Made by a program: the position numbers and the translations under genes
Assembly: GCF_000717175.1 (NCBI RefSeq)
Contig: NZ_JNYD01000002.1
Span: forward strand, 186,001-250,000
Reading direction: 5' to 3'
From: Pseudonocardia autotrophica
GTDB taxonomy: Bacteria; Actinomycetota; Actinomycetes; Mycobacteriales; Pseudonocardiaceae
Length of the DNA stretch: 64,000 nucleotides
Notes under the pieces: model-generated
Told to the model about the DNA's origin: nothing
The model's database searches: none
The model's input: the letters and a program-made list of their open reading frames with translations, nothing else
Part shown: one piece after another, positions 1 through 8,340 of the stretch
Numbering within the stretch: the stretch's first letter is position 1
Layout of the letters: each line of letters begins with the position of its first letter

Positions 1-1
1 C

Positions 2-271
2 GGCCCCGACCCCGAGGTCGTCGGGGAGGAAGGGCACGGGCATCCGCTGAGCGCGAAGGACCTGGCGCCCCCCTCGTCCCGCGTCGTCGTGGGGCCCACG
101 GCGGCCGGGCCGACGCGGGTCGGCCACGTGAGGGATCCGCGTATCGCCGAAGCGTTGGCCGACCTCCTCACCGCCCTCGCGGACCAGGCGGAGCGACCGG
201 GCACCGACGCCGCCGCGGAGCCCTACCGGTCGGCGCTCGCGGTGGCCGCCGCACTACGGGCCGAGCGGTAG
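2..271 (+). CDS. C-terminal part of an unrecognised protein (open at window edge)
   Basis: The reading frame is open from base 2 to a TAG at 269-271, so this is the last 89 residues of a gene that begins outside the window. It is rich in Ala, Pro, Gly and Arg and ends in a predicted helical stretch with repeated Ala-Leu. No family motif is visible and I do not recognise it. Its 3' end overlaps the convergent CstB-like gene by about 49 bases, which is tight but feasible. An internal ATG at 89 is not needed as a start because the frame is open upstream. Confidence 0.5.
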   Translation, partial: GPDPEVVGEEGHGHPLSAKDLAPPSSRVVVGPTAAGPTRVGHVRDPRIAEALADLLTALADQAERPGTDAAAEPYRSALAVAAALRAER

Positions 272-1641
272 GACGTCCCGAGGGCGGCCCAGGCTCCGTA
301 CCCGCCGAGCAGGTCGGACACGTCGGCGAACCCGGCGCGGCGCAACAGCGAGGCGGCCACGCTGGAGCGGTAGCCGCCGGCGCAGTAGGCGACCACGGGC
401 CGGTCCGACGGGATCTCGGCGAGGCGCTTCGGCAGCTGCGCGAGCGGGATGTGCCAGGCGCCCGGGATCGCACCCCGAGCGAGCTCACCGGAGTTGCGGA
501 CGTCGACCACGACCGGACGCACCGGCCCGTGCAGCGCCTCGGTGAGCTGTGGAGCGGTCACCCGGCTGGCGCGCGCGATGCGCCCCGGCGCGTCGACGAA
601 CGCATCCTCGGGCTGGCGCAGGTAGCCGGCGACGCGGTCGAACCCTATGCGAGCGAGCCGCACCACGATCTCCTCCTCGCGGTCCTGCGGGGCGACCACG
701 ACGACCTGCTCGTCCGGGCGCACGACCGTGCCCGCGCTCTCGGCGAACCGACCGTCGGCCGGGACGTTCAGTGAGCCGGCCAGGTACCCGGCGGCGAACT
801 CCTGCGGGTCTCGGGCGTCGACCACCACCGCCCCGGCCTCCTGCAGCCGGAGCACCTCGGCCAGGTCGAGCGGCTGAGCGTGCCGGGCGGGGTCGAACAC
901 CTCGTGGGCGCGGCGGTTGAGCACCGCGTCGTAGACGAAGTAGTCCGGCGCCGCCGGCTGACCGGCAGTCACCAGGGCGACGAAGTCCTCCTCGTCCATC
1001 GGCCGGCACGCGTAGTTCCCGGTCCGCTGCTCGCCGATGGTCGACGAGCGCTCGGTGGAGAGGTTCTTCCCGCAGGCCGAGCCGGCGCCGTGGGCCGGGA
1101 AGACCCGGACCCGGTCGGGCAGGGTCATCAGCCGGAGAACCGAGGCGTACAGCATCCGGCCGAGGTCGTCGGCGGTGTGTCCGATCGAGGCGAGCAGATC
1201 GGGCCGCCCGACGTCGCCGATGAACAGCGCGTCCCCGGTGAGCACGCCGTAGGGCACCTCGTCGCCGGCGTGTTCGTACACGAGAACGCTGATCGACTCG
1301 GGGGTGTGCCCGGGTGTCTCCCAGATCTCGAGGACCACGTCGCCCAGCGCGACGCGTTCGCCGTCGGCGAGGTGTCGCACGGGGAACTCGGCCTGAGCCC
1401 GGGAACCGAACCCGATCCACGCCCCCGTGGCCTGCGCCAGCTCGAGATGACCGGCCAGGAAGTCCGCGTGGAAGTGCGTGTCGATCACCCCGACGATCCG
1501 CAGCCCGTGCGCCTGCGCGTCGGCGAGGTACTCGCCCACGTCACGGCGGGGGTCGACGACGACCGCCTGCCCCGTCGTCTCGTCCCCGACCAGGTACGAC
1601 GCCTGGGACAGGCAGTCCAGGTAGTACTGGGTGAAGATCAT
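223..1641 (-). CDS. CstB-like persulfide dioxygenase-rhodanese fusion
   Basis: About 472 residues. Residues 1-245 are a metallo-beta-lactamase domain of the ETHE1/persulfide dioxygenase kind, with THFHADFLAGH giving H56, H58 and D60. A first rhodanese-like domain (about 260-350) has no active-site cysteine. A second (about 370-460) has the loop CAGGYRSS with C420. This MBL, pseudo-rhodanese, active rhodanese order is that of CstB, which oxidises low-molecular-weight persulfides and releases thiosulfate in the cytoplasm. I chose ATG 1641, not the upstream in-frame start at 1812, because it follows GAGGAGG and gives a family-like N terminus (MIFTQYYLDC). It lies downstream of the tauE/rhodanese pair in the same orientation, so it is probably one unit for persulfide and sulfite handling. 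Confidence 0.88.
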   Translation of the reverse strand: MIFTQYYLDCLSQASYLVGDETTGQAVVVDPRRDVGEYLADAQAHGLRIVGVIDTHFHADFLAGHLELAQATGAWIGFGSRAQAEFPVRHLADGERVALGDVVLEIWETPGHTPESISVLVYEHAGDEVPYGVLTGDALFIGDVGRPDLLASIGHTADDLGRMLYASVLRLMTLPDRVRVFPAHGAGSACGKNLSTERSSTIGEQRTGNYACRPMDEEDFVALVTAGQPAAPDYFVYDAVLNRRAHEVFDPARHAQPLDLAEVLRLQEAGAVVVDARDPQEFAAGYLAGSLNVPADGRFAESAGTVVRPDEQVVVVAPQDREEEIVVRLARIGFDRVAGYLRQPEDAFVDAPGRIARASRVTAPQLTEALHGPVRPVVVDVRNSGELARGAIPGAWHIPLAQLPKRLAEIPSDRPVVAYCAGGYRSSVAASLLRRAGFADVSDLLGGYGAWAALGTSYRSARSAAATASADR

Positions 1642-1828
1642 GGCCGCCCTCCTCGCTCGTGGGTGTACTGACACCAGGGGAACCCCCGCGGGTATGGCAC
1701 CTCTTCCCGGCGATCGGCCCGTCCTCGGTGGGCGAAGGGCCCGACGTCCGGCGAGTCCGTTGACCTCTTCGCTCGTCGCCGCGCCCGGGGTGTTGCCGAC
1801 CGTCGCCTGCACCGGGGGTTGCGGGTGA

Positions 1829-2704
1829 TCAGAGGGCCAGCAGGTTCCGGACGCCGACGAACAACCCGACCGCGACGAGCAGCCACGCGAACGCGATCCC
1901 GAGGGTGCGCCCGGAGAGCCGGTCGGAGATCCGCTTGCCGAGCAGGGTGCCGACCACGGCGGCCAGGGTGAACGGCACGACGACCCGCCAGTCGAGGTGC
2001 AGGGCGCCGAGGCGCGAGACCATCGACGAAACCGAGTTCAGCGCGATGATCAGCAGCGACGTGCCGATCGCGAGGGTCATCGGCATCCGGAGCATGATCA
2101 CCAGCACCGGCACCACGAGGAACCCGCCGCCGACGCCGAGGAAGCCGGTGAGGAAGCCGACCGAGGCGCCTCCCACGGCGACCTTGGCCGCGGTGGCGAG
2201 GAGCGGACCTGCCCGCGACCGCCTCTCCGTCGCCAGGGCCGTCCCGGCCGTCCCCGGATCGGAGGCGGGTGCGGTCGCGGTGCCGCCGGGACCGTCCGCT
2301 TCGTCGCCGGTCGGGTCCGTCGCGGCGTGCTCGGCGGCCCGTCGCCTGCCGCGAGCGTCGAGCAGCATCGCCATCGCGGCGACCAGGGTCAGGCCGGCGA
2401 AGGCGAGCATGAGGGTGGGTTGGTCGACGCGCCGGTTGAGGGCGGTGCCCAGCCAGGCCGCCGGGATCCCGACGACGCCGAACATCACGCCCGTCCGCCA
2501 GTCGACACCCCCGGACCGGGCGCGCGCGATCACGCCGACGGTGGCCGTGACGCCGACGATGACCACGCTGGCCGTGGTCGCGGCCTGGGCAGGCTGCCCC
2601 AGCAGGTAGACCAGAGCGGGCACCGTGAGGACCCCACCGCCGCCGCCGAGGCCGCCGATGACGGCGCCCATGACGAGCCCGAGCAGCGCCGCCAGGACGA
2701 TCAT
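1829..2704 (-). CDS. TauE/SafE family sulfite/anion permease
   Basis: About 291 residues, an integral membrane protein with two similar halves of hydrophobic segments. The N-terminal half has the glycine-rich GAVIGGLGGGGGVLTVPALV and the C-terminal half the matching GFLTGFLGVGGGFLVVPVLV, the inverted-repeat signature of TauE/SafE (DUF81) transporters. A hydrophilic, low-complexity loop of about 45 residues separates them. Family members export sulfite, sulfoacetate or related anions. The ATG at 2704 overlaps the TGA of the upstream rhodanese gene by one base (TGATG), so translation is likely coupled. The rhodanese and CstB-like neighbours suggest the substrate is sulfite or thiosulfate made from persulfides; that is inference from context. 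A longer in-frame start at 2947 would only add a shadow of the rhodanese gene. Confidence 0.85.
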   Translation of the reverse strand: MIVLAALLGLVMGAVIGGLGGGGGVLTVPALVYLLGQPAQAATTASVVIVGVTATVGVIARARSGGVDWRTGVMFGVVGIPAAWLGTALNRRVDQPTLMLAFAGLTLVAAMAMLLDARGRRRAAEHAATDPTGDEADGPGGTATAPASDPGTAGTALATERRSRAGPLLATAAKVAVGGASVGFLTGFLGVGGGFLVVPVLVIMLRMPMTLAIGTSLLIIALNSVSSMVSRLGALHLDWRVVVPFTLAAVVGTLLGKRISDRLSGRTLGIAFAWLLVAVGLFVGVRNLLAL

Positions 2705-3045
2705 CAGGCCACGCCGCCCGGCGTGCCGTCGTCCCGGACGACGACCCCGCCCTGCGCCGCCCACGCCTGCATGCCTCCGGCGAGGTTGCGCACGTCCCGC
2801 CCCGCGGCGGCGAGCAGCCGCGCGGCCTCCCCGGAGCGGCGGCCGGAGCGGCACACCGCCACGACGATCCGGTCCGCGGGGACGGCCGACGGGTCGACCG
2901 CGAGCAGCGGCAGGTGGACCGCGCCGGGGATGTGGCCGGCCGCCCACTCGGCGGGCTCGCGGACGTCGAGCAGGAGGGCCCCCTGCGCGGCGAGTGCCTG
3001 CGCCTCGGTGGGGTCGACCTCGCCGACCGGGTCTGCTGCGCTCAT
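2704..3045 (-). CDS. Single-domain rhodanese sulfurtransferase
   Basis: About 113 residues, one rhodanese domain. It shows the substrate-side motif LLDVREPAEWAAGHIPGAVH and the active-site loop CRSGRRS with C65, then NLAGGMQAW near the C terminus. It would carry a persulfide on C65 and pass it to thiol acceptors in the cytosol. The start at 3045 is preceded by GAGGA at good spacing; a start 20 codons upstream lacks one. It is the first gene of a probable operon with the TauE permease (one-base overlap) and the CstB-like fusion enzyme. A short AT-rich inverted repeat lies just upstream at 3089-3101. Confidence 0.85.
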   Translation of the reverse strand: MSAADPVGEVDPTEAQALAAQGALLLDVREPAEWAAGHIPGAVHLPLLAVDPSAVPADRIVVAVCRSGRRSGEAARLLAAAGRDVRNLAGGMQAWAAQGGVVVRDDGTPGGVA

Positions 3046-3088
3046 GATGCGGTCCTCAGTCCTGCTCTCACTTAATGGGAGAAGCTGC

Positions 3089-3101
3089 CCGTAATGTACG
3101 G
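3089..3101. promoter_or_regulatory. Inverted repeat upstream of the rhodanese-tauE-cstB operon
   Basis: CCGTA-ATG-TACGG is a perfect 5-3-5 inverted repeat in a locally AT-rich patch 44-56 bases upstream of the rhodanese start. Position and symmetry suit a repressor or activator site. It does not resemble the TACCCC/GGGGTA sites of the second sulfur module. Confidence 0.35.
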
Positions 3102-3150
3102 TCATTTGACGGGGTGCGGCAAGCGACGTCGTACGCGCGGCGGGACGGGG

Positions 3151-3567
3151 CTACGGCTGGGTGGAGCCGCGCGCGGCGAGGCCGGAGTCCGGACCGTCCT
3201 GCCGGTCCGTCGATGTCGACGCGGCGGCGAACTCGCGGAAGGCGTCGAAGGCGCGCGGGGCGTACACCGTGGCCGGCCCGCCGTTCATCAGGATCGCGAC
3301 GCCGAGCGCCTCGGCCACCTGGGCCTCGCTCGCGCCATGGGCTGCCGCGCCCTGGGCGTGCGCCGCGATGCAGCCGTCGCACTCCCTGGTCACCGCGATC
3401 GCGAGTGCGACGAGCTCCTTCGTGCGCCGGTCCAGGGCGCCCTCGGCCAGCGCGGCCTCGTGCAGCCCGGCGTAGCCGCGGTAGACCGCGGGGATCGCCC
3501 GGCGCAGCTGCCGACCCAGCTCGCGCACGTCGTCCCGGACCGCCGCGCCGTGCTCGTGGTGTCCCAT
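3151..3567 (-). CDS. AhpD-like carboxymuconolactone decarboxylase family protein
   Basis: About 138 residues with one CMD/AhpD domain. The motif RECDGCIAAHAQGA gives C63 and C66 in a CxxC pair followed by H70, the redox-active signature of alkylhydroperoxidase AhpD-type proteins. Such proteins act as small peroxidases or disulfide reductases. Start 3567 is chosen because GGGGAGG lies 7-8 bases upstream; the frame runs further upstream without any family similarity. It sits directly upstream of the rhodanese-tauE-cstB genes on the same strand, about 105 bases away, so it may share a role in thiol or peroxide stress. The exact substrate cannot be told. Confidence 0.82.
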   Translation of the reverse strand: MGHHEHGAAVRDDVRELGRQLRRAIPAVYRGYAGLHEAALAEGALDRRTKELVALAIAVTRECDGCIAAHAQGAAAHGASEAQVAEALGVAILMNGGPATVYAPRAFDAFREFAAASTSTDRQDGPDSGLAARGSTQP

Positions 3568-3925
3568 CCCCGACCTCCCCGTCCTCGGCGGGACCTGCTC
3601 CCGACCGTCGAGTCTCGCGGGCTTCCCCGTCCCCGTCCCCGGTCGGAGGAACGGCGACCGGGCGTCCTTCGACCCGATCCGGGCGCCGGACGGCCCCGAC
3701 CGGAGTGCAGGATCGTCACATCCCCTTGTCGTCGGGGCGGGGCGGATGGTGAGCTGGTCCGGTGAGCTCTCGGGGCAGGTCGACGCCGCACGCGTTCTGC
3801 GTGTGCCTCCTGGCGGCGGACCAGCTCTCGGTCGACGACCGGCGCTGTCGCCCGCAGTCGTAGCGCCGCCGGTCGAGCCGGGCCGGCGCCCGTCGTCCGT
3901 ACCGACCAGACCCCGAGGACCCGCC
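3568..3925. other. Intergenic stretch without a supported gene
   Basis: Both strands carry only Pro/Arg/Gly-rich frames here. A leftward frame (3716-4096) overlaps it and ends in a His- and Asp-rich tail, but it has no convincing ribosome binding site and no motif. I see no clear promoter or terminator. Confidence 0.4.
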
Positions 3926-4117
3926 GTGCCTGCCGACGCCCGCTCCGCCGCCACCCCTCGCGTGCCCGTCCCGGGCACTGAGCGAGGCCGTCCGGCCCCC
4001 GACCTGTACACGGCCGAGCCGGAGCCGCCCCGTGGCGTGCCGGCCCGGTGGGTGTCGCTGGTGTGGCGCATCGGCGCCGCGGTCCGGGCGGCGCACTCGT
4101 CGTCCGTCCCCTTCTGA
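3926..4117 (+). CDS. Possible small hypothetical protein
   Basis: About 63 residues starting at a GTG with GAGGAC 7-9 bases upstream and ending at a TGA. The last 30 residues (PDLYTAEPEPP through RWVSLVWRIGAAVRAAH) are less biased than neighbouring shadow frames and contain a short amphipathic Trp-containing segment. No family is recognised. It converges on the multicopper oxidase gene. Support rests only on the ribosome binding site and composition. Confidence 0.3.
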   Translation: MPADARSAATPRVPVPGTERGRPAPDLYTAEPEPPRGVPARWVSLVWRIGAAVRAAHSSSVPF

Positions 4118-4153
4118 CCGCCCGGCCCGACGCGGCCCCGCCCGATCGGGGTC

Positions 4154-5611
4154 TCACCGGACCACGACCGTGGCCATCATCCCGGCGTCCTCGTGATCGA
4201 GGATGTGGCAGTGGTACACGCTGCGGCCGGTGTGGGTGGTGAACGCGATCCGCACCCTGACCCAGCCGCCCGCCGGCACGAGCACCACGTCCTGGGGGAC
4301 GCCGGTCGTCGGCCTGCCGTCGCTGGCGGCGACCACCGTGAACGGCCAGATGTGCAGGTGGAACGGATGGGCGAGCGGACCGGAGTTGAGGACCGTCCAC
4401 TCCTCGACGGTGCCGGCCGCCACGACCTGGTCGTCGCGGTCCGGGTCGAACGGGCGCCCGTCGATCGTCATGCGCGCCTGCCCGCCGCCCCCCATGGGGC
4501 CGCCCATGCCCATCTGGAACGTCGTGGACCGCCGCGCGGTGGCGGGCGCGACCGCGGGCTCGGCGGGCAGTGTCGCCGGCAAGGCGGGCGCGGACGCCGC
4601 CGGCCCGTCGACGACGAGGGTGGCGAGGGTGACCGGCTCGCCGGACCGCGAGCCGGCCATCATGCCGTTCCCGCGGTCGACGGGGTCGAGGATCAAGCGG
4701 AAGCGCCCGGCCACCACGGGTGAGACGACGACGTCCATCCGGTTGCCCGGCGCGAGTACCGCCTGCCCGTCCGTGACCGGCGCCGGGAGGAAGGTGCCGT
4801 CCTGCGCGATCCGCGCGAGCGGGTGGCCCTCCACCCGCAGCATGAACACCCGCGAGGTGCAGGCGTTGACGATCCGCCAGCGCTGGGCGTGGCCGGCCGT
4901 GGCCGGCACCACCGGCCGGTGCTGCCCGTTGACCAGCACCAGGTCGCCCTCGCGTCCCTGCATCCGGTCCATGGCGCCTACGGCGGCGACCGAGCCGTCC
5001 GGATCGAGCGTGATGTCGGTGACGAGCAGGACCCGGTCGTCGGCCACGGGGAGCGCCGGACCGCCGTCGACGAGCAGGGCGCCGGCGAGGCCACCGAAGA
5101 GCTGGTCGGCGACCATGCCGTGGTGGTGCGGGTGGTACCACTGCGTGCCGGGCGGGTGGTGGGCGGGAACGCGGAAGCGGTAGTCGAACGACGCGCCCGG
5201 TTCGATCCGCACGAAGGGGTTGTCGCCGTCGCCCTGTGGGGAGACCCGCAGGCCGTGGGTGTGCAGGTTGGTGGGCTGGTCCAGGTGGTTGGTCATCCGC
5301 ACCGCCAGCTCGTCGCCCGGCCGTACCCGCAGCGTCGGCCCCGGCGAGGAGCCGTTGAACCCGAGGGCGCGGGTCTCACGGCCCGCGATCCGCACTCCCG
5401 CGGCCGCGACCAGCTCGACGTCCAACCGGCCGTCCCGGCCGACCAGCTCGGCGGGCCGGGCGAGCTCCTCGTCCGTGGAGCCGCCCGGGACCTGGCCGCC
5501 CGCCCGCGCGGTCGGTCCGTCCGTGGCCACCCAGCCGGCGGCGCCTGCGATCACGGCCGCGATCCCGGCGCCGCCGAGCGCGAGTGCCCGGCGGCGGCTG
5601 ATACGCGTCAA
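4154..5611 (-). CDS. Tat-exported multicopper oxidase (CueO/laccase type)
   Basis: About 485 residues. The N terminus is a Tat signal (TRISRRRALALGG then a hydrophobic stretch), so the enzyme is exported folded. Copper-ligand motifs appear in order: HTHGLRV, WYHPHHHGMVADQLFGG, HPFHLHIWPF, and near the C terminus HCHILDHEDAGMM with the type 1 Cys and axial Met. A Met/Gly-rich stretch (FQMGMGGPMGGGGQ) lies between domains 2 and 3. These enzymes couple oxidation of Cu(I), metals or phenols to reduction of O2. I chose TTG 5611 because GGAGGGAGC lies upstream and the Tat signal follows at once; a GTG at 5710 overlapping the rhodanese stop is the alternative. It is the last gene of the CstR module, so a role in copper or sulfur oxidation in the envelope is inferred. 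Confidence 0.88.
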   Translation of the reverse strand: MTRISRRRALALGGAGIAAVIAGAAGWVATDGPTARAGGQVPGGSTDEELARPAELVGRDGRLDVELVAAAGVRIAGRETRALGFNGSSPGPTLRVRPGDELAVRMTNHLDQPTNLHTHGLRVSPQGDGDNPFVRIEPGASFDYRFRVPAHHPPGTQWYHPHHHGMVADQLFGGLAGALLVDGGPALPVADDRVLLVTDITLDPDGSVAAVGAMDRMQGREGDLVLVNGQHRPVVPATAGHAQRWRIVNACTSRVFMLRVEGHPLARIAQDGTFLPAPVTDGQAVLAPGNRMDVVVSPVVAGRFRLILDPVDRGNGMMAGSRSGEPVTLATLVVDGPAASAPALPATLPAEPAVAPATARRSTTFQMGMGGPMGGGGQARMTIDGRPFDPDRDDQVVAAGTVEEWTVLNSGPLAHPFHLHIWPFTVVAASDGRPTTGVPQDVVLVPAGGWVRVRIAFTTHTGRSVYHCHILDHEDAGMMATVVVR

Positions 5612-5699
5612 CGCTCGTGCTCCCTCCACTCGCCACGGTGTCCGCGGGACCGATCCTCGGAGCAGGGGAGAAGGGCCCCTGCACCGCGGCTGTGGTCCG

Positions 5700-6326
5700 C
5701 TACCGCTCACCTCGTCGGCCGTCCCGGGCGAGCGTCTCGAGGACGCGGGCCGGGTCGACGGACTCGCCGCTGCGGTTGTAGGGGAGCGCGGACAGCAGCC
5801 GGGCCATGGCGCAGGTGTCGGTGAGCGCCGAGACGGTCAGCCCCGCGCCGATCGCCCCGGCGAGCGCGACCACGGGGCGCTTCCACAGGCTGCCCAGGAC
5901 CCCGGCGGTGACGAGGGTCCCGGCGACCAGGCGGACCTGCCGTTCGAGCGCCCACCGGGCCCGGCCGCGCACGACCTCGCCGCCGGCCCGCTCGAAGGCC
6001 GGAAGGCCGCCGTCGAGGACGTGCAGGTCGCCCATCCCGACCGCGGCCAGGCGGCGCTGGGCGTCGGTGGCCCGGACCCCGGACTGGCAGACCAGCACGG
6101 TGCGGTGGCCGACACGTTCGGCGACCTGGGCGGCGTGCTCGCCGAGCAGGGGCAGCGGCACGTTGTAGGAGCCGTGGACGTGCACGGTTCCGAACTCGGC
6201 CGGACTGCGGACGTCGATGATCGTGAGGCGCTCGGAGGCCTCCATCCAGGTCTGCAGGGTCCGGGGGTCGACGGTGTGGCCGGGTGCGGGGCCGGCGGTA
6301 CCGCCGGAGGGGGCGTCGGTGGTCAC
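5700..6326 (-). CDS. Rhodanese with C-terminal DUF2892 membrane hairpin (YgaP-like)
   Basis: About 208 residues. Residues 25-115 form a rhodanese domain with IIDVRSPAEF and the active loop VCQSGVRATD, giving C80. The C-terminal part has two hydrophobic segments (LVAGTLVTAGVLGS and VVALAGAIGAGLTVSAL) ending in CAMARLLSALPYNR, the DUF2892 pattern of YgaP. It would be a membrane-attached sulfurtransferase that faces the cytoplasm. GTG 6326 follows GGAGG. It lies between the multicopper oxidase and the CstB-like gene on the same strand, 42 bases from the latter, and is probably part of the operon controlled by the CstR-like repressor. Confidence 0.86.
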   Translation of the reverse strand: MTTDAPSGGTAGPAPGHTVDPRTLQTWMEASERLTIIDVRSPAEFGTVHVHGSYNVPLPLLGEHAAQVAERVGHRTVLVCQSGVRATDAQRRLAAVGMGDLHVLDGGLPAFERAGGEVVRGRARWALERQVRLVAGTLVTAGVLGSLWKRPVVALAGAIGAGLTVSALTDTCAMARLLSALPYNRSGESVDPARVLETLARDGRRGER

Positions 6327-6367
6327 TGGTCCTCCGGTCGTCGTGTGGTCGGGAAGGGCGCCGGGAT

Positions 6368-7783
6368 CTACCGGGCCCGGGCGGGCTCGGGCTGCGCGGC
6401 GTGCAGCCCGGCGTCGGCGGCGTGGGCGTAGTCGTCGTCGACCAGGACGAGGTCGCGGCCGGGGCGGTCGAGGATCGACGCGGCGATCGAGGCGCGGTAG
6501 CCGGAGCCGCAGTAGACCCACACCTCGCCGTCGGGGACCTCGTCGACGCGTTCGGTGAGCTCGTGGATCGGGATGTGGAGCGAGCCGCGGACCCCGCCGC
6601 CGGCGCGCTCGTCGTCGCGGCGGGCGTCGAGCACGGTGAACGCTCCCGGCCGGTCGGCCAGGGCGGCGGCGAGCCCGGCGAAGTCGCTGACCGGGTAGGA
6701 ACGCAACGGCTGTCCGTCGGCGAGCTCGTCGATCTCGCCGTAGGCCATGCCGGCGAGCCGGTCGATGCCGATCCGGACGAGCTCGCGGCGGGCCTGGGTG
6801 ACCTGCTCGACCGACTCCCCGATCAGCGTCAGCGGGGCACCCCACGGGTAGAGCCAGCCCAGGTAGGTCAGGAAGTTGGTGGACAGCTCGAACCCGAGCG
6901 AGCCGGCCAGGTGCCCGGCGGCGAACGCGGTGCGCTCGCGCAGGTCGACCACCCACTCCCCGGCCTCGATCCGCCGCCTCAGCTCGGCCGGGTCGACCGG
7001 CTCGGGCAGCGACAGGTCGACCGGGGCGGCGCCCGCGCGGTTGAGCGGGCTCATGTGGGCGTAGTAGGCCGGGTACGCGGCGAGCCCGGCGATCAGGGTG
7101 TCGACGTAGTCTCGCTCGGCCAGGGTCAGCGCTGGGTTGACCTCGGCCTGCGCGCCGACCGTGGAGGCGTCGCCGCTGGTCGGGGTGGCCGAGCAGAAGC
7201 TGCCGAACCCGTGGGTCGGGTAGACCGGGGTGTCGGCGGGTAGCTCGGCGGCCAGCCGGCGTACCGAGTGGTACTGGGCGTGGGTGAGCGCCTCGGTGTC
7301 CTCCGGGCGCACGAGGTCGGTGCGCCCGGTGGCGCCGTAGAGCATCGAGCCGCCGGTGAACACGCCGTGGACCCGTCGGTCGGCGTCCTGCAGGACGTAG
7401 CTGACGTGGTGGTGGGTGTGCCCGGGGGTGTGCAGCACCCGCAGCCGCATCCGGCCCGCCTCCAGCACCTCGCCGTCGGCGACGGGCCGGAACTCGAACT
7501 CCAGCTCGTCCCCGCTCGCGAGCACGTACGTGGCCCCGGTGGTACGGGCCAGCTCGAGGCCGCCGGAGACGTAGTCGTTGTGCACGTGGGTCTCCACCGC
7601 GAGCGTCAGCCGCAGCCCGCCCGCGTCGAGCAGCCCGGTGATCCGGTCGATGTCGCGTTGCGGGTCCACCACGACCGCGGTCTCGCCGTCGTGGATCAGG
7701 TAGCTGCGGTCGCCGAGGCTGGTGGTCTCGATCGTCTCGACCCGGAACGCGGCCGGGTCGGTCGTCCGGTTCTCGTCGGTCAT
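6368..7783 (-). CDS. CstB-like persulfide dioxygenase-rhodanese fusion, second copy
   Basis: About 471 residues with the same three-part architecture as the first copy. The MBL domain has ETHVHNDYVSGG (H66, H68, D70) and HTPGHTHHHVSY; the middle rhodanese-like domain lacks a cysteine; the last has VYCGSGYRAS with C425. Predicted role: iron-dependent persulfide oxidation coupled to sulfur transfer. I prefer ATG 7783 because GGAAGGA is nine bases upstream; ATG 7792 abuts that site and is too close. A TACCCC-type operator at 7801-7814 sits just upstream. The divergence between the two copies suggests old paralogy or separate acquisition rather than recent duplication. Confidence 0.88.
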   Translation of the reverse strand: MTDENRTTDPAAFRVETIETTSLGDRSYLIHDGETAVVVDPQRDIDRITGLLDAGGLRLTLAVETHVHNDYVSGGLELARTTGATYVLASGDELEFEFRPVADGEVLEAGRMRLRVLHTPGHTHHHVSYVLQDADRRVHGVFTGGSMLYGATGRTDLVRPEDTEALTHAQYHSVRRLAAELPADTPVYPTHGFGSFCSATPTSGDASTVGAQAEVNPALTLAERDYVDTLIAGLAAYPAYYAHMSPLNRAGAAPVDLSLPEPVDPAELRRRIEAGEWVVDLRERTAFAAGHLAGSLGFELSTNFLTYLGWLYPWGAPLTLIGESVEQVTQARRELVRIGIDRLAGMAYGEIDELADGQPLRSYPVSDFAGLAAALADRPGAFTVLDARRDDERAGGGVRGSLHIPIHELTERVDEVPDGEVWVYCGSGYRASIAASILDRPGRDLVLVDDDYAHAADAGLHAAQPEPARAR

Positions 7784-7800
7784 ATTCGCCATTCCTTCCC

Positions 7801-7814
7801 TACCCCGTAGGGTA
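7801..7814. promoter_or_regulatory. Predicted CstR/CsoR-family operator, cstB-like promoter
   Basis: TACCCC-GT-AGGGTA is an inverted repeat with one mismatch in 6-2-6 form, 18 bases upstream of the preferred start of the CstB-like gene. It nearly matches the perfect repeat at 8152-8165 in front of the repressor gene. G/C-tract palindromes of this kind are the known operators of CsoR/CstR repressors. Confidence 0.72.
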
Positions 7815-7856
7815 TCTAGGATCGATGGGTCGGCGCCGGTCTCCGGCGGGCCGGGG

Positions 7857-8183
<327 letters not shown>

Positions 8184-8252
8184 TCAGCACGCTCCCGGCA
8201 TGGCGACAGCCGGTCGACCTGTCCCCCCGAATCGGGAACGGGCGCCGTGCCG

Positions 8253-8266
8253 AGGTCCAAGGTCCC
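8253..8266. promoter_or_regulatory. Weak DosR-like box upstream of USP gene
   Basis: AGGTC-CAAG-GTCCC keeps one full half-site of the GGGAC-N4-GTCCC pattern seen elsewhere in the window, 75 bases before the GTG of the stress protein gene. The left half has two mismatches, so it is a weak candidate alone. Confidence 0.35.
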
Positions 8267-8340
8267 ACGACGGCGGGTCGATGCGCAGCGGCGCCGCGAC
8301 CGCGTGCGCTGGATGCTCAGGACGAGGAAGGGAGCCACTC

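Noticed and set aside
223..1812. Long form (529 residues) of the first CstB-like gene
   Set aside because: The extra 57 N-terminal residues are Arg/Pro/Gly-rich without homology; ATG 1641 has a strong GAGGAGG and starts the family sequence.
3716..4096. Leftward 126-residue frame upstream of the AhpD-like gene
   Set aside because: Mostly Arg/Gly repeats without a ribosome binding site. Its C-terminal 35 residues look less biased, so it is mentioned but not called.
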